A DNA stretch of 64,000 nucleotides, taken from positions 1 through 64,000 of the forward strand of contig JADNRX010000137.1 in the NCBI GenBank assembly GCA_015501595.1. The letters run 5' to 3'. This stretch comes from Hymenopellis radicata. Lineage: Eukaryota; Basidiomycota; Agaricomycetes; Agaricales; Physalacriaceae. The notes beneath the pieces are model-generated. The model saw only the letters and a program-made list of their open reading frames with translations. It ran no database searches and was not told the origin of the DNA. Of this stretch, positions 56,232 through 64,000 are shown piece after piece; positions within the stretch are counted from its first letter, which is position 1, and each line of letters starts with the position of its first letter. A program made the translations under genes and the position numbers.

Positions 56232-56914
56232 GGTAAAGACTGTGTGTTAAAAGAGAGTGTGGGTGCTAGAGAGATGATGGGGGTTGGAAAGAAAGCGACG
56301 AGCTCAGCGCGTCTTTTATACCCCAACAGACGCACAGTACCCGATTTGGAATCGCTTCGCCAGCGCGTCCCAAATAAGAATATTGTGACGCCACTCATGC
56401 GTCATCGAATGATCACAGCGTGCCACGACTAACAAGATGCAATGAGAGTCGACGACTCAAGGCCCAACATGAAATGGGTTTCTCACGAGGTGGATTGTGG
56501 ATGGAAACATCTGGACTTCGGCGGGCGTAAGCGCAGGAACGGATACCAGGCTAGGAGACGCCTACTTGAAGGTACCCTTTTCCGAGTCAATCCTCCTTCT
56601 CATAGACGAATCAAACAGAAACGGCCTGTTTGTCTGTTTGTCTGATGGAGCTGACATTCTTCATTGCGTGTGCATTACCTGCCAGACTGTCATGAATATA
56701 TCTGTTTTGCCGTATCGTCTACAGCTCACCGTGTTGGGAGTATATTCTGAGTTCCATCGGCGCTTGCAACTAATCACGTCCGTTCCATAAAGCGTTGAAG
56801 ATGAGACGTCCTCGTCGGTGCTCAGAACGATGGGATTGGCGATGTTCAGACATGTTCAATACCGTCGTCGCCAAATACAGTTCAATACATACTGTATATC
56901 CTCAGCTTTACCAT

Positions 56915-57921
56915 CTAATTCGGCGCTGGGGCACCTGACGGCGCCGCCCCCTGATCTGCCTCCCCACCCTCGCCACTGTTCTGTCCTTTATCCTCGCCAA
57001 ACTTGTTATCCTGAGAGAACCAATATTAGTCATTCAATTACACTGGAAGGGAAACTCACAATGACATGGGCGACCATTTTAGTGCCATCCCAGATCCACT
57101 CCCACGGCCCGAATAGTCCTCTCTCAAGAATCTGCTCGTCTATTCCTCGTGGGGCAGGTGGGGCAGGAGGCGAAACGGCAGAGGCCGCCGCTCCCTCAGC
57201 CGAAGTAGGAACAGTTTCAGCGGGCGCAGGGGCACTTGAAGGAGCAGGTAGAGCACTTGACGATTCCTGTCCTCCTCCAAAGAGTCCAAACATTTGTGCG
57301 AATTGCGCCTAGCAGCAAACATCAGGACATCCGTGAGATTCCATGGTAATGACAACTTACGACGCTGATGACCGTATTTGTTCCATCTAAAACATAACCG
57401 ACGATTTTTCCGGCCCCATCCAAGGTGGGTTTGTAGCGACTGCTGTCAGCCCCTGCAGTCCCGCCCGTGGCAGGATCAGTCGGTTTGGTGTCAGTAGCCT
57501 TTGTAGTAGGAGTCGGTTTAGTCGCCGGGGGTGTTTTAGGGTCGTCAGGAACCTTTGTAGGAGGGGGTTGAGGACCCTTTGTAGGAGGGGGTTTAGCCTT
57601 CGTTTTTGGCTTGGGAGGAGGAACTTTGTTTTTCCCAGGCGCGGCGCCAAATGCTGCCGGGCCGCCCCCGATCCCGGCGTCCACTTCGCCGTCATCTTGG
57701 CGTTTATAGTTCTACAACAGTCCGTGATCAGTGTAGTCGCCAACAAGAAATAAGCGACATACTACTACATGAAGAGGGCAATCAAGCGGTCGCAGCAATC
57801 CAGGTCGTTGACACTTGGGGTCCAAGCCCGCCGCCCAGTTGCCCCCCGGATTCACAAATGGTGAGGCCTGCGACGCGAGCGCCATGGCAAGAAGAACGAA
57901 TCCAGTGTTGATAGTACGCAT
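56915..57921 (-). CDS. Predicted secreted Pro/Thr-rich protein, 282 aa
   Basis: Four exons on the minus strand: 57769-57921, 57361-57711, 57060-57308 and 56915-57010, all in phase. The signal peptide MRTINTGFVLLAMALASQA is followed by SPFVNPGGNWAAGLDPKC. The centre is a low-complexity Pro/Lys/Thr linker with a PPPTKGPQ/PPPTKVP repeat, then RYKPTLDGAGKIVGYVLDGTNTVISV, an Ala/Pro-rich stretch, and GPWEWIWDGTKMVAHVI before a Gly/Glu-rich tail. The two WDGT/LDGT segments may be short repeats of one fold. No known domain. Composition suggests a cell-wall or extracellular protein. Paralogue of the gene at 53342-54060. Confidence 0.65.
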
Positions 57922-59473
57922 GTTGAAGGAGGAAGAGGTGTTTGGTGAAAATGTTGTTGTACAGGGCCTGCCAGTACAAGAATGAGGAGTGATGAAGCGC
58001 CGGGCTCAATGACGAACAGTAGCGCGTTCGCTGGTTTTTATAGCGCATTCCTTGACGCCAGTCCTGGAGACGTTTCCGCATTCCGTCTGCACGGACCTAG
58101 GAATTCATCGCAGTAACGGGCGGATTCCGTCACTGTGGGTAAGTCGCCGCGAGGAGAAGTTGTTGGTCGTCGCCGGTGGTGACTATGAAGCGCCGTTCGG
58201 GGTATTGCTTATGATGACAATGGTGGTCAAGAGCAGGTGCATTCGGAGATATCGGACCGTTCCCGGTTGGGAACATTCAACTGATGCATTGCCTCAAATC
58301 ATGGACTGGTACTTACACGCTACCGACGGCGTCTAATTAGTAATAGTTCACTCTCGTTTTATAATGAACTTGCATGTAATTCGGTCTACTAGTTGGACAA
58401 TGGTTTAACTTGCAATCCTGGAGGATGTAACCGTTATTAGTTAACGAGCTGTAACACTGCTTGTTTAAAACGTTAAGTAGTTGTAGCTAAGCGTCTTGTT
58501 TCAATTCAGGAACGTACGAACCGAAAGCAAAGCAAGGGCTGAAAGCAGTCTCCATATGGCTTGGTGGACCGCTCGTTAGGGCGCGAGGAACGAGCGTCCG
58601 AAACGAGCGCGCAAGGCCAAGGTAAAGAAGGAAACGGGTCCCCCTCTATTCGGTAGCTACTAACATTACAGTCTTGCCATGTCGGGAGGAGAGAGGCTGA
58701 CGCGGAAGAGACCGACTCTTCGGGAAATACTATATACGCAAACTCCTCTACCAGCCTCATCGGTCGTCTTTTTCGCACCCACCGGTCTACTCCCCTATGT
58801 GTTGGTTGGTTTGATTTGTGTGTGAATCTTCCAGCCTGCACGGGAATTCTCCGCCTGCTGGCCTTTCCATCGGGTCGACAACGCAGTCAGCATGTCCGGC
58901 ACGTGACCGTCCGGTTTCCCCTTTCCCTTTCGCTGACTGCACTCTTGCCCAACTCCTTCACCGCAAGCGGAGACCTCTCCCAAAAACCTACACGATACAT
59001 TGCATCTTGTGCACTTTTCTTTTCTTTTCCTTCCTCCTTTTCTTTTGGACACTCAAGTGTATGATTCAGCTTGGTCGCTAAGTATACTTATTCCGAACGC
59101 CAGCAACTCTAAAATCCAAACCAACATACCAAATGAAGCGAAGTTAAGTAGTCCATGACTCGGAAACCCCATGAAACCCCGCGGCGATGCTTCTTAGGCC
59201 CAATAACGGAAACATCGACAAAACTCCAGGTCAGTGTCTGTGTGTGTACTAACGACTGGTATGGCTGGTCCGTAGTAATATGAGCAGGTGGCGCTGGCTG
59301 AGACGCGTTACCTGGTAAGTGTTACTCAGGCCACTGACTGTTTCTTACCTTCGGGGTCTAAACAACGTCCGATTCTTGAAGCCCATCTCTCCCGAGTCCC
59401 GAGTCATTGCACGTTTCCGTTATAACTGGTTCACAGACTATACTATATTAGGCGTTGAACCTCTCATCGGGCA
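57922..59473. other. Intergenic, about 1.55 kb
   Basis: The left 350 bases are the duplicated promoter described at 54061-54716. Pyrimidine-rich tracts lie near 59010-59045. No gene recognised. Confidence 0.35.
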
Positions 59474-59974
59474 ATGGCACCTTCAGCAGCACAGCTGACT
59501 CTCGCCGCCGAAAAGCTGCTTTTCGACATCTCCACCAACGTGTTGTCGTCGCGCATCCTTTCCCATTTTTCCCTGGACAGCAATGTTGTCATGCAACATT
59601 CATGGTCTACCTGCCCGAACCCGAATTCATACCGTTTCACTGGCCTCAATGCCGTTCGGTCATATTTCGATCTTCTCTCCACCCATTACGAACGCTCTTC
59701 GTTGACGCAGCACACTATCCATGTCGTCGAATCTACTGGCTGTGTCATCATCACAGCAAGTGTCCAGTGGACGTGGAAATCCAGTAGACATCAGTGGCAG
59801 GAGGACTATACGTGCCACATCGATTACGACTCTTCACTGCAAGTTGTGTCCTTCATCGTGGTTACTACCTCGCCCGAGTGGACGTGCGTCATGAGAGCTG
59901 TAGATCCGACTTGGGGCGGAAAGAAGAAAAAATTGTTCAACTCGTTGCAGTGGTCAGTCTTTTCGTTGACTTGA
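59474..59974 (+). CDS. Unrecognised 166-aa protein, possibly NTF2-like
   Basis: A single open frame, MAPSAAQLTLAAEKLLFDIS, with strong protein-like composition throughout. The pattern of an N-terminal helix, SYRFTGLNAVRSYFDLLSTHYE, then alternating strands (IHVVESTGCVIITASVQWTW, WQEDYTCHIDYD, LQVVSFIVVTTSPEWT) resembles the cone-shaped NTF2/SnoaL fold, in which the helix is followed by a curved sheet. That is an inference from secondary-structure pattern only. The last 25 residues (WGGKKKKLFNSLQW) may include retained intron sequence. No signal peptide; function unknown. Confidence 0.55.
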   Translation: MAPSAAQLTLAAEKLLFDISTNVLSSRILSHFSLDSNVVMQHSWSTCPNPNSYRFTGLNAVRSYFDLLSTHYERSSLTQHTIHVVESTGCVIITASVQWTWKSSRHQWQEDYTCHIDYDSSLQVVSFIVVTTSPEWTCVMRAVDPTWGGKKKKLFNSLQWSVFSLT

Positions 59975-60130
59975 GCGCGCTTTCAGCATGCTGACAAGCC
60001 ATCTCCAAAGAATTAGACTGATGGCGGAGCCAGAGGCTGAGGCCCATCTCTAGACTCTGAGTCAGTCAGTTTTTCCTGATATCTTACTCGTTTGATCTTT
60101 CGAGATCCGACTACAGCGCAGGGAATAGTG

Positions 60131-60333
60131 CGGGGTCGTGATGTATCAACGTTCTACATCCATTTAAGGCATAATGAACGCTTATTTTACGCGACCTAAG
60201 CGCCAGAGATTTCGTCAACACTGAGACAGAGTACGGGGTCGTGAGGTATCAACGTTCTATATCCATTTAAGGCATAATGAACGCTTATTTTACGCGACCT
60301 AAGCGCCAGAGATTTCGTCAATACTGAGACAGA
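60131..60333. repeat. 103-bp tandem duplication
   Basis: Two head-to-tail copies, 60131-60233 and 60234 to about 60333, each beginning CGGGGTCGTGA and sharing CATTTAAGGCATAATGAACG and TACGCGACCTAAGCGCC. Only a handful of differences. It lies in the gene-free interval 59975-60522. Confidence 0.88.
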
Positions 60334-60522
60334 TGGCAATTTTTCACGCCGCATCTGTTAGTCTGAGTGCGTGGCTAGCGAGAAATATGAGAAAGCATGT
60401 TTAATTAATAGTATTGTACACCGGGTCACGACCGTCAAAAGCCATCTCTACACTTGACATTTCAGACAAAGATACATCGGAGAATAAAAGCTACATTCTG
60501 GATAAATAGTAGTCCAAGTGAC

Positions 60523-61710
60523 TCAAGCCACCAGCACAGGCGTAGGCCCGGTAGTGGTAAATCCGCTCTGCGCCTTCCTAGCCGCGAGCTCAGCCAGCCT
60601 CTTCTCTTCCTCCAGCTTCATCTTATCCTGGCCCGCACGGCGTTTTGGGATGATCCGCCTGCGCTCCGTCGTGATCTTGTAATCCAACCTGTCCACGCCG
60701 AGCGCTTTGAGCGTCTTGAGCTCCACAAGACTAAACTCATTCGGGTCTTCGCGGCTGAAGTTGAACGGCTCCTTGAGCGACACGGGTGGGTTCGTGATGA
60801 TACGAGGGATGCGCAGGTGGTTCTTGCTGGCCGAGTGCAGCATGAGCGGGTGCATGAGGATCACGTCGCCGATCTCGCCAGTGATCTCGAAGAACTTGGA
60901 GCACTTCTTGACCTCTTGGAGGTGTGAGTAGTACGCCGGGTCGTCCTTGGGATCCGTGTACTGCGACGTGGACGGTGTGAAGGACATCCCTGTGGGGAGG
61001 ACGCCCTCGGGGTGCGCCGCGAGGTAGTTCGCGACGAGGTCGATGCCTTCGGGCGCGATGAAGGTACCGCCTCCGCGTGGCTTGATCTCCGAGAAGACGG
61101 GGATGACGAGCAGTGCTTGTTCCGGGGAGTCAAGATAGTGCACCTGTGCAACAGGTAAATGAAAAGCACCAGAAAGACGCATGGGAGACCTACGAAGAAG
61201 TCGCCGTCGACGTGCCAGTTGTCGAGGTCATGTGGGTCCATCGATTTCTCTTGCTTGGCGAGCTCTTCCGTGCCGAGGTTAACGATGAAGGAGTCGTTCC
61301 ACGCGCCGCTGGGCTGGTCGATGCGCTCTTCTCCGCCCAAGAGCTCTTTCATGATCTCCCAAACCTAAAGTTGTTAACAAGATTTGCTCTCCAATATTGA
61401 TGAGTTTGGGCTTGCCTTCGGCGCGAAAGTTGCGATATCTTCACGCTTGTGCGAGGGCATATGGATCCGTTCCCGGTCCCAAGTATCCTTGTTAGCGGGA
61501 TCAAGACCCAGCCGCACCCATATGGTTTCGGTCCACTCCGCTGCCTTTTGCTTCGTGAAGCCTTGCTTGATAACTACGAAACCATTCTCCATGAAATGGT
61601 CCGCCTGTTCCGCTGCGTGCATCCATCAGCTACTTTGTAGTTTAGGAAGCGCGCCTTACGCCACACATACGTGAGATGTGCTCAAACGTCATGTTCGCTG
61701 CGCTAGCCAT
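60523..61710 (-). CDS. Phytanoyl-CoA dioxygenase (PhyH) family protein, 342 aa
   Basis: Four exons on the minus strand: 61671-61710, 61416-61612, 61194-61364 and 60523-61143. Intron 2 (61365-61415) starts GCAAGC and ends TTTAG, a GC-AG intron needed to keep PKVWEIMKELLGGEERI in frame. Family marks are DHFMENGFVVIKQGF at the N-terminus, the Fe(II) ligands HxD in DNWHVDGDFFVHYLDSPEQALLVIPVFSEI, GGGTFIAPEGI, and the distal His in GDVILMHPLMLHSASKN, with an Arg soon after (RIPRIITNPPV) for 2-oxoglutarate. PhyH relatives hydroxylate fatty acyl-CoAs or secondary metabolites. There is no C-terminal peroxisomal SKL, and the basic tail (KRRAGQDKMKLEEEKRLAELAARKAQ) is extra, so a peroxisomal role is not supported. 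Substrate unknown. Confidence 0.9.
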
Positions 61711-63467
61711 GTTCACAGTAGATGATCGATGAAGGGTTAACGTTGGCGTACGTGGGAAGCGGGACTGTAATCGGACGCATATAAGAACCATGACGCGGGG
61801 ATACCCCGGACTTCAAAAAGTGTCAGCTGGACACCGGCTCTCAGTCTGAGCTAGTGAACATTCCAGAGCAGCGCTACTCCCCAGAATCAGGTGAGACCAG
61901 TGTAAGGTTCTTATACCTCCACTATTCTTGGCATGAAATTCCGGAAGCGCATGGAGCGCCAATGTACCATCCAGAGGAGGGCCGCGTGTCGGATACTGCA
62001 TGATAGTGTCCTGCGACCGTTCGGTTGGACAAGACTTATATAGAGTGTACCACGGTCGAATCCCACAGAAAGACAAAAGATAGTTTCCCAGAAATGCCAG
62101 CCTGAGTAAGCCTGTCCGTGGCTTCGTGTGACTTTGGAGAGTATATTTTAGCATCTCCAAGGTTTGTAAGCCTGTCATGAAACCGCGCTCATGATCATGC
62201 AGATAGTCGTGCAGAAACGGAGGATGCCCAAGAACGTAACCGATGATTTTGAAAGATGGCACGATGAAGGACGGGGTTCTGCGACAAGGAGAGAAAGCCG
62301 GATTAGTAGACCTGTGGCGTCTACCTGGAAGATAAGTGTAACAAAGCGGGACATTTCTGGGAATAGCAGATGATCATCGATCATCACTTATGTCAACTGC
62401 AAACGCGTCAGCAGAACTGAAAAGTGAACAAATTTAAACTTGCACAGTCGAAAAGTTGTTCGATCTACGCGTCGCTCTATTTCGTTTAGGGGATTCGGGG
62501 ACCGTTCATTCTCCGCGATGGTAGATGGTGCGAATGAGCTCTCGACTCGATTCCGAGTCGGATAGCACTCAACTCCTTGCAAGGCACTGCTGAAGGGAGG
62601 GTTCGGGAATGAACCGAATTTGTTTCTGAAAACGCTTTGATTTAGTAAAAAATTCTGACAAGCTGTAAAGTCTACATAATCGTTGCCAGTTGAGTATTTC
62701 GTTGATGCGAAGCTGAAGAAGGGTGACGACAATAGTGCTCTGCGCATACCCTTTCCAAGAATAAACCGCCCTTTGTTTCCTTCGCCATGCAGTTTCCTCC
62801 TGTTTGTCTATAAATGCAGAAGCGGCTCACAGTCGAAGAAGGAAGATGGCATCAATTGTTTCTGAGGATAGAAACAGCCTGTGCAGCGCTGAGTCAATGG
62901 CGAACGGTAAGTTATTGTTAGACAACCGAATCGCACCTAGTCTACTTAGTCGTGTGTTGCATGTTCAAGTTGCAGGTAGCCAAGGGAAGCTGAGAAGAAC
63001 GACCACAATATCTATTCCAGTACGACGAAGCGCAAATTGGGATGATGGGCGTAAGGAAATGAGTTGAGTTTGCTTTGTCATCGCCACATTGCGGCCACAT
63101 GACGCAAACGCGATGCCAACGTGATTTGTGCATGGACTGTTCATTATTCTTGGTGGGCAAATATGTACGATTTCTTGAGGGTATCATCATTTTTTTGGGC
63201 CCAAAATGTCCGACTTTGAGAACGAACCTGACTCCTTCACGACCGGGTGCATCAGCGAGTCGTGGCCGCGCGCCAGCCGTGTTGGAGCATGCAGGAACTG
63301 CCTAGACACTGATGCTACAATATAAAGGCCACAGACCATACAAAGCGGGATGTACACATTATACAAACATCGGGGCAAAAAACGTCGAGTAGATTCTTAT
63401 CCCGCTCGAAGGGACCATATGATGAACAGAGCTTCTGTTATCACAATCCATTGGTACATACACGTAA
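61711..63467. other. Intergenic, about 1.75 kb
   Basis: Promoter of the PhyH-type gene at the left. A minus-strand open frame 61813-62262 (149 codons, beginning MPSFKIIGYVLGHPPFLHDYL) has no recognised family and no splice support. No repeat or RNA gene was seen. Confidence 0.3.
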
Positions 63468-64000
63468 CTACAAACGTCCATCATCGTCACCGGGCACCAG
63501 CCTGAACCCATTCAACGGTTCCCCAAGCTGCCACGGTTTGCTCGCAACCGGCTCCAACACCTCGGCCAGAAGACGGCCGGGATGTCCAAGATTAAGAGAG
63601 AACATCGCTAGCATGATCATCTCTCCGTCGAACACAGCTACGCAGTGCGTGGTCAGCGCCACAGCTAGAGATATCGGTGAAATGTACGCACTAAAATACG
63701 TCTGGGTCAGTATGATCTTCCCTCCGAATCCTTCTGCCAACTCAGCTACACGATATATTGAGCTGGAACATCAGGTTCATAAGCTTTACCTTGTCAGTTA
63801 AATCGAGGAAGCCTCGCGTACCGAATGTATAAGCATGTCATGTTGAAGAACAATACGATGACCATGATGAGGCGCTTATTGCTCATGACGCCCGTATGTA
63901 GTACGAATCATTTATAGGGTTCTTCCGGTTCTTCTGATGCACTGCACGGTCTCGTTTGAAAAAGATCAAGAATTCGATGGCGAGGTACACAAAGACCGTC
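63468..64000 (-). CDS. RTA1-like (lipid-translocating exporter family) membrane protein, 3' end
   Basis: Minus strand; the 5' part lies beyond the window. Splicing GTACGC...TCCAG (about 63828-63768) joins a helix LIMVIVLFFNMTCLYI to RSIYRVAELAEGFGGKI. A second intron (GTGCGT...CGTAG, about 63692-63642) then gives QTYFAVFDGEMIMLAMFSLNLGHPGRLL. The combination IRSIYRV(A/V)E...G, an aspartate in the last helix, and the terminal HPGRLL is the signature of the fungal RTA1 family of seven-helix proteins (Rta1, Rsb1), linked to sphingoid-base export and resistance to membrane-active compounds. The last ~30 residues form a cytosolic tail ending at the stop, 63468. Substrate not predictable. Confidence 0.8.

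Noticed and set aside
1..64000. CRISPR arrays, operons, riboswitches, origins
   Set aside because: No regularly spaced short repeats with unique spacers and no bacterial gene organisation; the sequence is eukaryotic.

Overview
The window reads as nuclear DNA of a filamentous basidiomycete, most likely a wood- or litter-decaying agaricomycete. Genes are broken by many introns of about 45-60 bases with GT...AG ends. There are wood-decay type oxidative enzymes (AA9 and AA14 copper monooxygenases and a heme-thiolate peroxygenase-like protein), a basidiomycete-style F-box-like family, and eukaryotic housekeeping genes. No bacterial, plasmid or phage signal and no CRISPR array was seen. All gene models below were spliced by eye.

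Layout: 0-5 kb holds the 3' end of a metallothionein-like gene, a thioredoxin, two unrecognised genes and a pair of diverged ~0.55-kb repeats. 5.3-8 kb is an F-box-like gene split by an 847-bp LTR element. 8.3-14.3 kb has 5'-methylthioadenosine phosphorylase, a peroxygenase-like protein and long gene-poor stretches. 14.4-19.3 kb is a divergent pair: the ribosome-associated Hsp70 SSZ1 (minus) and a UBP14/USP5-type deubiquitinase (plus), with telobox-like motifs between them. 19.3-28.6 kb is gene-poor, with a MITE-like element, recurring exon-like motifs, a ~270-bp degenerate repeat array and a minisatellite. 28.6-31.4 kb is a second, damaged copy of the deubiquitinase. 32.6-38.3 kb carries NAP1, a NAT9-like acetyltransferase and an intron-containing tRNA-Lys(CUU). 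38.3-43.6 kb carries an AA14 and an AA9 lytic polysaccharide monooxygenase. 44.1-48 kb has two more F-box-like paralogues, one intact and one frameshifted. 48.8-52.6 kb has a TauD-type 2-oxoglutarate dioxygenase and an auxin-efflux-carrier-family transporter. 53.3-58 kb holds predicted secreted proteins, two of them paralogous. 59.4-64 kb has an unrecognised 166-aa protein, a 103-bp tandem repeat, a PhyH-type dioxygenase with a GC-AG intron, and the 3' end of an RTA1-like membrane protein that runs out of the window.

How the genes work together: this is an ordinary eukaryotic neighbourhood rather than one operon or biosynthetic cluster. The clearest functional theme is secreted oxidative attack on plant cell wall (AA9 and AA14 within 5 kb). 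The clearest evolutionary theme is gene duplication followed by decay: F-box-like x3, UBP14 x2, secreted protein x2. The best structural discovery is the small LTR element inside the F-box-like gene. It has identical 215-bp LTRs, a 5-bp target duplication and a primer-binding site matching the anticodon arm of initiator tRNA-Met, as in copia elements.
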